This document shows positions 1 to 28,311 of a stretch of DNA of 64,000 bases, piece by piece. Below the pieces are notes generated by a model that saw nothing but the letters and a program-made list of their open reading frames with translations, did not search any database and had not been told where the DNA came from. Position 1 is the first letter of the stretch. Each line of letters opens with the position of its first letter. The translations under genes and the position numbers were made by a program. This stretch comes from Chondrilla cf. caribensis (taxonomy: Eukaryota > Porifera > Demospongiae > Chondrillida > Chondrillidae): positions 3,321,779 through 3,385,778 of the forward strand of contig OZ026570.1 of NCBI GenBank assembly GCA_964020155.1. Direction: 5' to 3'.

Positions 1-3000
1 AATCTGATATTTTAACCAAATCTAGCAGAGGATGTGAACTAAGTTATGAAACAGTTCCCATCTGTTTGTGAGCTTTGTAACCCTTGTTATTCAAGGTGGT
101 GCTATGGCCAAATTTTGGCCATAGCACCACAGTCAATGTATGGGAAAGAATAGGGAGAAAATACACATAGCACCATCTTGCATAGCTCGAGGGAGAGGGG
201 GCGTGTCAATCTGATATTTTAACCAAATGTAGCTGAAGATGTGAGCTAAGTTATGAAACACTTCCCATCTGTTTATGAGCTTTGTAACCCTTGTTATTCA
301 AGGTGGTGCTATGGCCAAATTTTGGCCATAGCACCACAGTCAATGTATGGGAAAGAATAGGGAGAAAATACACATAGCACCATCTTGCATAGCTCGAGGG
401 AGAGGGGGCGTGTCAATCTGATATTTTAACCAAATGTAGCTGAAGATGTGAACTAAGTTATGAAACACTTCCCATCTGTTTGTGAGCTTTGTAACCCTTG
501 TTATTCAAGGTGGTGCTATGGCCAAATTTTGGCCATAGCACCACAGTCAATGTATGGGGGAGAATAGGAGAAAATACACATAGCACCATCTTGCATAGCT
601 CGAGGGAGAGGGGGAGTGTCAATCTGATATTTTAACCAAATCTAGCTGAGGATGTGAACTAAGTTATGAAACACTTCCCATCTGTTTGTGAGCTTTGTAA
701 CCCTTGTTATTCAAGGTGGTGCTATGGCCAAATTTTGGCCATAGCACCACAGTCAATGTACGTATGGGGGAGAATAGGAGAAAATACACTTAGCACCATC
801 TTGCATAGCACGAGGGAGAGGGGGAGTGTCAATCTGATATTTTAACCAAATCTAGCTGAGGATGTGAGCTAAGTTATGAAACACTTCCCATCTGTTTGTG
901 AGCTTTGTAACCCTTGTTATTCAAGGTGGTGCTATGGCCAAATTTTGGCCATAGCACCACAGTCAATGTATGGGGGAGAATAGGAGAAAATACACATAGC
1001 ACCATCTTGCATAGCTCGAGGGAGAGGGGGAGTGTCAATCTGATATTTTAACCAAATCTAGCTGAGGATGTGAACTAAGTTATGAAACACTTCCCATCTG
1101 TTTGTGAGCTTTGTAACCCTTGTTATTCAAGGTGGTGCTATGGCCAAATTTTGGCCATAGCACCACAGTCAATGTATGGGGGAGAATAGGAGAGAAAACA
1201 CTTAGCACCATCTTGCATAGCTCGAGGGAGAGGGGGCGTGTCAATCTGATATTTTAACCAAATCTAGCTGAGGATGTGAACTAAGTTATGAAACACTTCC
1301 CATCTGTTTGTGAGCTTTGTAACCCTTGTTATTCAAGGTGGTGCTATGGCCAAATTTTGGCCATAGCACCACAGTCAATGTATGGGGGAGAATAGGAGAG
1401 AAAACACTTAGCACCATCTTGCATAGCTCGAGGGAGAGGGGGCGTGTCAATCTGATATTTTAACCAAATCTAGCTGAGGATGTGAACCAAGTTATGAAAC
1501 ACTTCCCATCTGTTTGTGAGCTTTGTAACCCTTGTTATTCAAGGTGGTGCTATGGCCAAATTTTGGCCATAGCACCACAGTCAATGTATGGGAAAGAATA
1601 GGGAGAAAATACACATAGCACCATCTTGCATAGCTCGAGGGAGAGGGGGAGTGTCAATCTGATATTTTAACCAAATCTAGCTGAGGATGTGAACTAAGTT
1701 ATGAAACACTTCCCATCTGTTTGTGAGCTTTGTAACCCTTGTTATTCAAGGTGGTGCTATGGCCAAATTTTGGCCATAGCACCACAGTCAATGTATGGGG
1801 GAGAATAGGAGAAAATACACATAGCACCATCTTGCATAGCTCGAGGGAGAGGGGGAGTGTCAATCTGATATTTTAACCAAATCTAGCTGAGGATGTGAAC
1901 TAAGTTATGAAACAGTTCCCATCTGTTTGTGAGCTTTGTAACCCTTGTTATTCAAGGTGGTGCTATGGCCAAATTTTGGCCATAGCACCACAGTCAATGT
2001 ACGTATGGGGGAGAATAGGAGAAAATACACTTAGCACCATCTTGCATAGCACGAGGGAGAGGGGGAGTGTCAATCTGATATTTTAACCAAATCTAGCTGA
2101 GGATGTGAACTAAGTTATGAAACACTTCCCATCTGTTTGTGAGCTTTGTAACCCTTGTTATTCAAGGTGGTGCTATGGCCAAATTTTGGCCATAGCACCA
2201 CAGTCAATGTATGGGGGAGAATAGGAGAAAATACACATAGCACCATCTTGCATAGCTCGAGGGAGAGGGGGAGTGTCAATCTGATATTTTAACCAAATCT
2301 AGCTGAGGATGTGAACTAAGTTATGAAACACTTCCCATCTGTTTGTGAGCTTTGTAACCCTTGTTATTCAAGGTGGTGCTATGGCCAAATTTTGGCCATA
2401 GCACCACAGTCAATGTATGGGGGAGAATAGGAGAGAAAACACTTAGCACCATCTTGCATAGCTCGAGGGAGAGGGGGCGTGTCAATCTGATATTTTAACC
2501 AAATCTAGCTGAGGATGTGAACTAAGTTATGAAACACTTCCCATCTGTTTGTGAGCTTTGTAACCCTTGTTATTCAAGGTGGTGCTATGGCCAAATTTTG
2601 GCCATAGCACCACAGTCAATGTATGGGAGAGAATAGGGAGAAAAACACTTAGCACCATCTTGCATAGCTCGAGGGAGAGGGGGCGTGTCAATCTGATATT
2701 TTAACCAAATGTAGCTGAGGATGTGAACTAAGTTATGAAACACTTCCCATCTGTTTGTGAGCTTTGTAACCCTTGTTATTCAAGGTGGTGCTATGGCCAA
2801 ATTTTGGCCATAGCACCACAGTCAATGTATGGGAAAGAATAGGGAGAAAATACACATAGCACCATCTTGCATAGCTCGAGGGAGAGGGGGCGTGTCAATC
2901 TGATATTTTAACCAAATCTAGCTGAGGATGTGAACCAAGTTATGAAACACTTCCCATCTGTTTGTGAGCTTTGTAACCCTTGTTATTCAAGGTGGTGCTA

Positions 3001-3720
3001 TGGCCAAATTTTGGCCATAGCACCACAGTCAATGTATGGGAGAGAATAGGGAGAAAAACACTTAGCACCATCTTGCATAGCTCGAGGGAGAGGGGGAGTG
3101 TCAATCTGATATTTTAACCAAATGTAGCTGAAGATGTGAACTAAGTTATGAAACACTTCCCATCTGTTTGTGAGCTTTGTAACCCTTGTTATTCAAGGTG
3201 GTGCTATGGCCAAATTTTGGCCATAGCACCACAGTCAATGTATGGGAAAGAATAGGGAGAAAATACACATAGCACCATCTTGCATAGCTCGAGGGAGAGG
3301 GGGCGTGTCAATCTGATATTTTAACCAAATCTAGCTGAGGATGTGAACCAAGTTATGAAACACTTCCCATCTGTTTGTGAGCTTTGTAACCCTTGTTATT
3401 CAAGGTGGTGCTATGGCCAAATTTTGGCCATAGCACCACAGTCAATGTATGGGAAAGAATAGGGAGAAAATACACATAGCACCATCTTGCATAGCTCGAG
3501 GGAGAGGGGGAGTGTCAATCTGATATTTTAACCAAATCTAGCTGAGGATGTGAACCAAGTTATGAAACACTTCCCATCTGTTTGTGAGCTTTGTAACCCT
3601 TGTTATTCAAGGTGGTGCTATGGCCAAATTTTGGCCATAGCACCACAGTCAATGTATGGGAGAGAATAGGGAGAAAAACACTTAGCACCATCTTGCATAG
3701 CTCGAGGGAGAGGGGGTGTG
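1..3720. repeat. ~207-bp satellite array, ~18 units
   Basis: The core GGCCAAATTTTGGCC recurs 18 times from about 112 to 3630, on average 207 bp apart. Units are highly similar, with a few variants (for example a 4-bp insertion in some units near 759 and 2000). Each unit has a 35-bp near-perfect palindrome (17-bp arms starting GTGGTGCTATGG around one central T), plus a further copy of the TAGCACCAT motif about 50 bp on. No open reading frame is kept. The array is cut by the left window edge, so its full size is unknown. Confidence 0.95.
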
Positions 3721-4050
3721 TCAATCTGATATTTCCACTGGACCTAGCTGATGGTATGGACTAAATTCTGAAACAAATAAAATTAGCTTGAAATACCTCC
3801 TCCATGAGCTACGCTAAAATGTGCTTGGGTTTACCTCTCCTATACTCTCTCATACATTGAGAAACTTATCAGGAAACTCAGAATGTAGCTGGAGTTACAG
3901 GCCATGTATGGAGATCGGAATTGTTTCATATGTTAGTTCACGTCCCCAGCTAGGTCTGGTGGAAATATCAGCTTGACACACCCCCTCCCCCATGAGCTAT
4001 GCAAAAAGGTGCTTAGCGTTTTCTCTCATATACTCTCAAATACATTGAGC
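3712..4050. repeat. Inverted, diverged half unit ending the satellite array
   Basis: The last satellite unit runs into a diverged copy at about 3712-3860. It is followed at about 3925-4050 by sequence reading as the reverse complement of the unit: GGAAATATCAGCTTGACAC, then a relative of the GAGCTATGCAA...GTGCTTAGC block. The array edge is therefore an inverted repeat with arms of 60 bp or more. This suggests that the satellite unit came from a foldback or MITE-like element. That origin is inferred; the inverted arms are visible. Confidence 0.75.
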
Positions 4051-4204
4051 AATTCTAGTTTAAAAATTCACACCCCACACCCAAATTACTTGGGTGTCTC
4101 TTTTAGGCTTGAAAAAAACTTCACAGAAGTTATTACATTCATCAAAGCCGTTGTGCTCAAATTCTAGGAAAAAAAGGTCAACTACTTAGGGTTGAACACA
4201 CTAT

Positions 4205-4350
4205 AGCCAGGACTTTCCACAGAGACTGTGTACTTGTGTCATTCCACAAATGCAGAAGACACTATTCTAGCTGGGAGGTCAGCTGTTAGTCCCAAAGCTC
4301 CCCCCTACGGTTCTTTGTAGAGAGTATTGCGACTGACCACCAGGCTGAGA
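4205..4350 (-). mobile_element. Fragment of tRNA-derived SINE (3' body)
   Basis: On the minus strand this matches, with scattered differences, the SINE body found at about 28400-28560, 31290-31460 and 35385-35530. The shared blocks include GTCAGTCGCAATACTCTC, CAAAGAACCGTAGGGGGGAG and CCAGCTAGAATAGTGTCTTC. The tRNA-like head is missing. Confidence 0.8.
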
Positions 4351-4887
4351 GGAAAATTCCTAAAACATTTTATATTTTTGTGTCTTGTGCAGAAAGGAAC
4401 CCCAGCCTGGAGCCTAGAAACCTTGTTTCCACCCCCGTCATGTGTACAGTTTAACTCATATGTACGATCAACATGAGTGCTACAAATTACATGATTCCCG
4501 CATACAATCTTGCAGAACAATTACAATCCGAAAAGGCTACATTGTCACTATAATCTCACATACACTGTACATATAAACAATTACTCGTCTACAGGTCCAC
4601 ACAAAAATTGTGAAGCAAAAGAAAACAAAATTCTAATTCGGTGTGTGACTGGTTAGTTCAGGTCTCATCAGAGCCTACGCTCACTCTCTCCTCCCACTCC
4701 TGTGTGCACGGCAGATGATGTGAATTAAGCATGATTTGAATATGAGGTGGATCACGACAGAAAGAACTCTCCCTCTCTCCCACACACTCGTCACCCAGGG
4801 TCTGTAAGAGAGAGAGGAGGAAATAGCAGCAGTTAACACCAGGAGGACTAAATAGAAAGTTTCATACACATACACTCTCAAATACAC

Positions 4888-4893
4888 ACACAT

Positions 4894-4991
<98 letters not shown>

Positions 4992-4997
4992 ACACCA

Positions 4998-5057
<60 letters not shown>
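4888..5057. repeat. (CA)n microsatellite, 3' flank of importin gene
   Basis: An interrupted run of about 80 CA dinucleotides starts 37 bp beyond the importin stop codon on the minus strand. It probably lies in the 3' UTR as (GT)n. Confidence 0.95.
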
Positions 5058-5059
<2 letters not shown>

Positions 5060-5093
5060 ACAGAGATGTGCACCTTAGCATCAACTCACACGA

Positions 5094-20943
<15,850 letters not shown>

Positions 20944-23559
20944 TTTCTACCCTGACTCGGACTGATGGGTAATCTTCACAACTAGAATATCCTCGTCTAA
21001 GACACGATATCTCCTTTGCCAAAGTACACTCCACAAAGAAACTAAACAAAAGCTCAGACTAGAGCGACATTCGGGAATTCCGCCTAGAGAAAAGGAAAAA
21101 TGATGGCTTGTTGAGGAATTGGCGGGCTCTTCTCCAAAGCACACGTGGTCTGTAGCTGATTAGTACAGTTCATATGTCGTTAATTGCATATAAATTGCTA
21201 CTACAGCGAATTGAATATTGTGAAATATGAGAACAATATTGCAACACTTCATAGTACACTGAAGTACGTATAATATACGTATCTTAGTCCATGCAGATAA
21301 AGTGTGTATATATACTGCTCAGGGGATAAGTTTGGAAGGAGTGAAACTCTGCTGTACTGTTCTGAAGCCTGCATGTCCAATTACTCAGCGTACTCTGTTA
21401 AGAAGAGTGGAAAGATGAAATGAAACACACACAAAATAATACTACCTCTGGGACAGGTGCATTACTAAGGTGACTGTTGTTCACAGTTGACAAGTGCTCA
21501 CAGCAAATGTGAGAAGAACAGTCAAACACACAGGTTCAGCACTTTGTTGAGTTCTACTGGCTGGCTGTCTTCAGAGACCATTGTATGCATGTATGAAAGT
21601 ATGAGTGTACATGTACGTACGTACAGTATAACCTGTCTTCAGAGACCACTGTGTGTGTATGTATTTATGAGTGTATATGTACAGTACAACCTGCCTTCAA
21701 AGAGCACTGTAACGAAAGACCACCTTATCTGAGGGAATAATACTTCATTGGCTAAATGTCAAGCAATGTATGTAGTCTGACCTCTGGTGAGAGACCTCCT
21801 GTCTTCAGAGACCACTGTTTGATGAACCAAGGGGTGGTCCCAGAAGACAGGTTCTACTGTATCATGTAATGTATGTAGCCTGACCTCTGGTGAGAGACCT
21901 CCTGTCTCCAGAGACCACTGTTTGATGAACCAAGGGGTGGTCCCTGAAGACAGGTTCTACTGTATCATGTAATGTATGTAGCCTGACCTCTGGTGAGAGA
22001 CCTCCTGTCTCCAGAGACCACTGTTTCATGAACCAAGGGGTGGTCCCAGAAGACAGGTTTGCACTGTATGTGTTACAGGTAGAAACCACTATTGTGGGCA
22101 GGACTTACATCATCCATGACAGCTATTCTTGTTACCTGATACCCCATTCTCCAGTCAATGAAAGAGAAAATACGTCCTTTAGGAATAGAACTTCAAAACA
22201 ATGAAAACCAAGGTCCGATACACACGTGAAGGTCAGCAAGGACTAGTAACAATCTATTCAGAGAAGTGCTTTCAACTGAATTCTCTGCTGGGCAATAAAT
22301 AAAGACTATGGTTGATGTACATGTACTCAATACATGATACACATTCAATTCGAGTTCCAATTCTTGGTTCGTAATTTGAAATGGAATTGGATACTGAAAC
22401 AGTACACTTGTACAACTCATGTTTACAGTTTTCAAACATTGTGTTATATTACTTTTAACAGCCTGTACAACTCGTGTTAACAGTCTGTACAACTCATGTT
22501 GTGTCACTTCTAACAGTTTGTACAACTCATGTAGCGTCACTTCTAACAGCCTGTACAATGCGTGTTAACAGCCTGTACAACTCATGTAGCGTCACTTCTA
22601 ACAGTTTGTACAACTCATGTTGTGTCACATCTAACAGCCTGTACAACTCATGTAGCGTCACTTCTAACAGCCTGTACAACTCATGTGGTGCCACGTCTTA
22701 CAGCCTGTACAAATCATGTAGCGTCACGTCTTACAGCCTGTACAAATCATGTAGCGTCACATCTAACAGCCTGTACAACTCGTGCTGTGTCAGCATTATT
22801 CTTCATGACTCACCGGTGGGGATAGGAAAGATTAGTCTCTTCTCTTACAGGCAATACACGTCTGGTTCAATGCAGCTTTTTGATTCATATCTGGTCCCAA
22901 TGAAGGGATTATCACACTGCACTAAAGAGAGAACAATGATTATTATACATTGAACAATACTACAGTGGAACCTCTCTATAAAGGACACATTGGAACCAGG
23001 TGATTCATCCACTGTAGAGAGGTTGTCCACTCTTCAGAGGTGAAAATGTATTAGCACTATAGGAAAATCTATTTTTGGTGCCATACAGAGTGTCCTTTGT
23101 AGGGAGGTAATTTCTATGATGTCCTTTATTGGGGGAGTCCTTTAATAGAGGTTCCACTGTACTACACATCATGAACAGTAATACGGTATATACGTTGAAC
23201 AACCATCCTGTACTTTGTAACAATGTTGACTGAATGCCGGGGAAACCCCTTGTAGTTATGGAAACAGTATTACAGGGGAAATCCCTACTGTAATCCACTC
23301 TAGGTACACTTATAATTGTATGTATGTATGTATGTATAATACTTATAAAGTGATGAGGTAAAACTATGAATAGTAACAAAACTAAAATTAGAACACAAGA
23401 TCCAGTAACTATGAATATACTTAAAACATCACATGGCTATGAATACAATTGAAGCATACTGTGAATCCACTTCAACACAGTGTTAGGTATGAATATGATT
23501 AGCAGTTACTGGTATTCATAGATCAAAACATTGCACAGTCACGCTCAACGAGAAGAAAA
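20944..23559. other. Divergent intergenic region, importin to EEP-A
   Basis: The first ~200 bp hold the importin 5' UTR and promoter on the minus strand. I see no gene. Repeats inside: three ~97-bp units with GACCTCTGGTGAGAGACCTC at 21745-22075, a ~33-bp minisatellite (CTGTACAACTCATG...CACTTCTAACAG) at 22440-22790, and a MITE at 22963-23159. Confidence 0.7.
22963..23159. mobile_element. 197-bp MITE, TA-flanked, copy 2
   Basis: This is the same element as at 13443-13639 in opposite orientation. It has terminal CAGTGGAACCTCT inverted repeats and TA at both ends, and ends 400 bp upstream of EEP-A. Confidence 0.85.
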
Positions 23560-25530
23560 ATGGCACATTCTCACGGATCAGGAGAGTTACTGGTAGCTAG
23601 CTGGAACATCAACGGTAAAGGTCCTCCAGACCATCGTCAGAAGGTGCTCAGGCATTACTTGGAGAAGATCAAGAGGAATGAAGGAGAGTCCACCCCAGAC
23701 TTGGTGTTCCTGCAAGAAGTTCCCTGGGTGGCAAGTGGGCAGATCACCGCCCCCATGCTCAAAGGTACCTGCTATAGCCACACCCAAGGGTCCTGGGTGA
23801 AGGAAGGCGAAGGAGGGCCTTACAATGTGGTCCTTTACAACACAAACAAGTTGACAACCTGCAGAGAGGAGATTATGGATAAGCTCAGGGGGATTTATAG
23901 AGCATTGGACGACAAACGTGAAAAAAGCAAGAAGGTCTTCGATAGGTACGACAGTGACGTGAAGTTACAGAAGGCAGCAACAGACAGCGAAGAGGCTGCA
24001 AGCTTCCTCAGGGAGTTCGGAGACAGAAGATCCTTTGAGTACTTCAGTGGAAGCTTTGAGATGCCTCAATTCAGTGGTCCACAAAGAGCAGACAAAGTCT
24101 TGAAGGGACGTTTTGCTATAGACGTGTTTGAAGTAAATGTCAGTCAAGATAGGTCCAGGATCATGGCAGTGTCATTCCACAACAGACATCCCAGGAGAAT
24201 CCCAGAAAAACTGCTATTTCTACTCCTTCATGTACTGAAGGAGCTGCACGATCTCACAGGATACCCCATACTGCTGGCTGGGGACTTCAACATGGATGTG
24301 AGCAATTTGAAAAAGGCAGACAAAAGTTACCTCAGATCTCTCATAGTCCCCTACCACCCAACGTCATACACACGGACTGAACACAGACGGTTTCTTCCAT
24401 GCATAGACCACATCATGTTGTGGGACGAGGGACTCACCTTCACATTAGGACCAGTTCGAGCTCACTTGGTCGAGATACCGTTTGAAAGACAAGGCAAGTC
24501 CGAGGAGGAACTGAGGGATGGTGTCTCCAACCACGATCCCCTGACAGCTATGTTGAGGGTGACAGGGAAGGGGATAAAACAGGAAGTAGGGTACCATTCG
24601 ACTGTTACATCTGTGCAGCCACGCCCACTACCACACCCACTGCCACACCCATCTTCACAGTTCACAACCATGACTAAGGTGAAAGTACAAGTACCAGTAC
24701 AGCTGCAAATGAAGCAGATGCTAGAAAGCAGAAATTTCACCACCAGGTCAACACCCGGAAACCATGTTGGAGACGTCACACAAGGTGTACAATCGTCACC
24801 ATCGTCACATGTACAACCATCATCATCATCACATGTACAACCATCACCATCATCACGTGTACAACCATCACCATCGTCACAATATGTACAACCATCATCA
24901 TCGTCACAACGTGTACAACCATCACCATGGTCACAGCATGTACAACCATCACCATCGTCACATGTACAACCATCACCTTCATCACGACATGCACAACCAT
25001 CACCATTGTTACATGTACAACCATCACCTTCATCACGACATGCACAACCATCACCATCGTCACATGTACAACCATCACCATCATCACATGTACAACCATC
25101 ACCTTCGTCACGACATGTACAACCATCACCATTGTCACATGTACAACCATCACCATCATCACATGTACAACCATCACCTTCGTCACGACATGTACAACCA
25201 TTATCGTCACAACAAGCAGTGGTGACTGACACACGCTTCAACCACGCCCCAGCGTACCTGCACGACAGGAGAGGATTGAAGAACGATTCTGTGCACCACC
25301 CAACACTATCACCAGAGAGAACACAGGTGACCAGACCCGTCTATAACATACAGCCAACATACCAGCAACCGGTGACGAGGGGACGGTTTTATCCTGAACC
25401 AACCTATGCACGGAATCAGAGAGATGAGAACTCACCACAGTCACAGTCATCATCACCAATGTCACCATTCACACCACCATCACAACAGACACAATCATAT
25501 CCTAAGGCAACATATCCTCGACATACGTAA
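23560..25530 (+). CDS. EEP-A: endonuclease/exonuclease/phosphatase fold protein with repeat tail
   Basis: An intronless 656-residue frame. Residues 1-345 carry the ordered EEP motifs: ASWNIN (N16), FLQEV (E53, metal ligand), AVSFHNRH, LLAGDFN (D242, N244), IDHIM (D283, H284) and SNHDPL (H325). In canonical family members the last block is SDHxP; here the Asp before the catalytic His is Asn. After about residue 345 the protein turns into a Ser/Pro/Gln tail with about 18 imperfect VQPSPSS or VQPSPSSRH units (about 410-550), then a Pro/Gln-rich end. There is no signal peptide or membrane segment, so it is probably soluble. The family includes DNase I-like nucleases, AP endonucleases, CCR4-type deadenylases and phosphodiesterases, so the substrate is unknown. 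Paralogs EEP-D, -F and -G lie downstream on the same strand. Confidence 0.85.
   Translation: MAHSHGSGELLVASWNINGKGPPDHRQKVLRHYLEKIKRNEGESTPDLVFLQEVPWVASGQITAPMLKGTCYSHTQGSWVKEGEGGPYNVVLYNTNKLTTCREEIMDKLRGIYRALDDKREKSKKVFDRYDSDVKLQKAATDSEEAASFLREFGDRRSFEYFSGSFEMPQFSGPQRADKVLKGRFAIDVFEVNVSQDRSRIMAVSFHNRHPRRIPEKLLFLLLHVLKELHDLTGYPILLAGDFNMDVSNLKKADKSYLRSLIVPYHPTSYTRTEHRRFLPCIDHIMLWDEGLTFTLGPVRAHLVEIPFERQGKSEEELRDGVSNHDPLTAMLRVTGKGIKQEVGYHSTVTSVQPRPLPHPLPHPSSQFTTMTKVKVQVPVQLQMKQMLESRNFTTRSTPGNHVGDVTQGVQSSPSSHVQPSSSSHVQPSPSSRVQPSPSSQYVQPSSSSQRVQPSPWSQHVQPSPSSHVQPSPSSRHAQPSPLLHVQPSPSSRHAQPSPSSHVQPSPSSHVQPSPSSRHVQPSPLSHVQPSPSSHVQPSPSSRHVQPLSSQQAVVTDTRFNHAPAYLHDRRGLKNDSVHHPTLSPERTQVTRPVYNIQPTYQQPVTRGRFYPEPTYARNQRDENSPQSQSSSPMSPFTPPSQQTQSYPKATYPRHT
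24780..25210 (+). repeat. Coding minisatellite in EEP-A tail
   Basis: Units of 21-27 bp, all multiples of three, are built from CATGTACAACCATCACC and TCATCA or TCGTCA. They encode the VQPSPSS tail. The repeat leaves other frames open on both strands; those are shadows. Confidence 0.9.
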
Positions 25531-26565
25531 GAACATGTACAATACTCGCCATCCAAACACAAGTTTAGTATTTTGATGGATTGAACATCAAGTACATCTC
25601 ATAATGACAGCCATCATGATGGAGACTCTCCCATCATTGGAGCCTTCAACAAGACCCATTTTAGGACAGTGGCCCACAACACTCATTGCAGTAACCTCAT
25701 CTTCAAAGTGATGTGTGTTGTTTGTTTGCTTAAAACCCTGTGTGATTTCAACTTTGTAGAAGACTACAAGTACAAAACGGCCATGCTGAACAAGAATCAC
25801 TGACATTCTTCACCACAGACCAGTTTTGTAATGTGCTTGATGTACACTTCAGTTCATGTGTGTGTATAATAATATTATTATGTACATATATTATATACAT
25901 GGTGCACTTCAGTTCATGTGTGTGTATAATAATATTATTATGTACATATATATACATGGTGCACTTCAGTTCAGGTGCATGCATGCACAGTACGTCATAT
26001 GTCGTATGTCATATGTTCCACTGTACAGTAGGGTGTGGTCGCACTGTACAGTAGGGTGTGGTCACACTGTACAGTAGGGTGTGGTTGCACTGTACAGTCA
26101 GATGTGGTCACACTGTACAATAGGGTGTCATGTCCAATTGCACACACACACAGTACACACATAACTCTTGAGAGCACACGGCTTGTTAACTTGCTATCAA
26201 GTGAACACTTCACAATACAAATACATAAAATACATAAAATAAAGACCTTCTGTTACCTACTTAATGTACATAGCAAGGCAACACATAACCTAACAGACAT
26301 CGTGAATATAGTTATCGAACAAGGGGTCCTGCAATAACTTGGATTTCATGACACAAAAGCAGATCAAGTTAGAGTGAAATTTGATCAATGCCCTAGACAA
26401 CGGTGGCACTTGGACAACAGCATTTTTTTCATTTCAATGTATAGACACAAAGAGGGGTTCCGTTGAACCCTCTTAAACCTACCCTGTGTACAGGCCTGAT
26501 TAACCAGATCAGTTGAAACGTTGATAACAAGTTAGTTCAAATCTAGTGAGGGCTGAAGTGTCAAA
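25531..26565. other. EEP-A to EEP-B intergenic region
   Basis: No gene is seen. It holds a ~60-bp duplication (GTGCACTTCAGTTCATGTG) at 25840-25975 and five ~20-bp CACTGTACAGTAGGGTGTGGT units at 25995-26125. The flank 25995-26565 closely matches 40290-40865, the 5' flank of EEP-D, so EEP-B and EEP-D were duplicated together with their upstream region. Confidence 0.75.
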
Positions 26566-27753
26566 ATGAACAAGGAGTTTAGTGTGTTGTGTTGGAACCC
26601 TGCAGGTAACACAGATGCAGGAATGGCAGATATTCGGAAGAAAGCCTATAAAATGAGTTGAAGGCCAGACCAGAGGTACCAGATCTAGTGTTTCTACAGG
26701 AAGTCCCGGTTAGTGAGGAGAATGCCAAAACATATCACATAGATAAGACTATTTACAGCTCAAAATGGGGCTCTGGAAAACCGTACAATGTTATTCTCTA
26801 CAAGAAGGAAAAAATTTTCGTGTGCTTGGTCCGAAGACGTTGAAACAAGGGTGAAACAAGCGTACACCAACATAGATTCTAAAAGAAACTGCGCATACTA
26901 CATCTCAATGGCAATGGAGACAGAAGAAGTTACTGTAGGGTCAGAGAAGGAAGTTGTAACCAGGACAATAAGAGAAATACGTAGGGTAAGAAGACTCGAG
27001 CCATTAGTACCTGAATTATTAGCAAAAATTGAAAAAGTCTGGGAAGATGATGATTTCAAGATCGATCGAAATAGGATAAAGTATTTAGCAGGATGCATTG
27101 AGGGTGCAGACACAAGAGAAAATGGTTGAATAAAGACTCTTTTGGATAAACACATGACAATGGCCCTGCTGCAAGTGAGGATTGGCCAGAAGAGAAGATA
27201 CTAGCTGTTTGCTACCATGGACCTCGACACAGCCCAGAGAATGAAAAAGCACTTCACTTACTGCTCCATTTGATAAAAGAAATGCGCAATCTTCTGGGCG
27301 GTTGCCCAGTACTACTGGCTGGAGACTTCAACATGGAGCTCTGGGAAGCAAAAGGAGACGATATTGTGTTGAAAGACTACCTTCTTGCCAGTTATGATCC
27401 TCATCCATATGTCCCAACTAAACACAGAGAAAAAGGAAGCCGCATCGACCACATCCTTCTCTGCATGGGATGGCAAAAAACAGTTCTCCCTGAAGGAGGT
27501 TCCCACGGAGTTCAAAGGAATCAATGTCACAACAGAAATGATTGAAATAACTGAGGAGATAAAAGAGATCAAGATTGCCAAGACTCCCCCAAAGCCTATT
27601 AAACCTAGGAGCCCAGTCCAAGTACCAGCATCAGATACACTCAAAGATATACAAAAGAAGGTGGATGATAAAGAGGCAGATGAAAAGTTGCGAGGAAAAA
27701 TATCACCTCATGATCCTCTGAAAGCTACACTGTTGGTGAAAGAAGATAGCTAA
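26566..27753 (+). pseudogene. EEP-B: frameshifted paralog of EEP-D
   Basis: Over its whole length it aligns with EEP-D (40866-42050), starting at the same MNKEFSVLCWNPAG. Damage includes a lost A after GCCTATAAA (about 26647) that brings TGA into frame, extra bases near 26680 and in the A-run near 26812, an Arg-to-stop change at about 27127, a base loss near 27180, and scrambling after DHILL. Motifs FLQEVP, YNVILYKKEK, DDFKIDRNRIKYLAG, LLAGDFN and SPHDPL survive in pieces in different frames. There is no sign of splicing that would skip the lesions. Confidence 0.9.
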
Positions 27754-27892
27754 ATAAAGTGAACACATTAAAGAAAAATAACTAAATTACAAAATAGAAA
27801 CAAATGTAAGCAATTGCAGTAAATAAAAATTGGATCGTATCATTTGAATAATATTGACATTGTGTGTATTAGTAATTTTATTGCTTGAATAT

Positions 27893-28023
27893 ACCTTCTT
27901 ACCGTCATCTTTCCGTTCTTCTTCGGTTAGTAAAAACTGAAAGAACTTCGTTTCCACTGCACCCATCTCCAGTACGAACTGATCATTAGAATCTGTACGA
28001 GTCTTTAGGTAACATAATGTCAT
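27893..28023 (-). pseudogene. ANKIB1-like copy 0: truncated first coding exon
   Basis: On the minus strand the start MGAVETKFFQFLLTEEERKD (ATG at 27965) is the same as in the copies at 30850 and 34957. Homology then stops at about 27893, where the sequence joins the EEP-B 3' flank. Only the first exon and its upstream region remain, so this is a duplication breakpoint relic. Confidence 0.75.
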
Positions 28024-28311
28024 AATGTGTTCTCACACGTAACTGAAACAGTGAATTTATATTATTTTCATATTGCGCGAAAAAGATGGCCGATTTCAAA
28101 AGGCCGAGAATTAGAAATTCGGCTAGAATTCAAGCGAAACGGCTTCGCCGAACTTTATATCTCCAATGAAGGTTTTTACAAACCTAAAGTAGACGTCCAA
28201 GTACTTTGAGTGCTGGGGAAGGCTTCTGCGACTCCACTTTTATCATTTTTTTATCAAATTGTACACTTAGGGCAACTATAAATAGCGCAGATACTAATAA
28301 TAAAATAGATA

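Noticed and set aside
24462..25241. 259-codon minus-strand Cys/Asp/Gly-rich frame opposite EEP-A
   Set aside because: A shadow of the EEP-A coding minisatellite and domain; the plus frame has recognisable EEP motifs in order.
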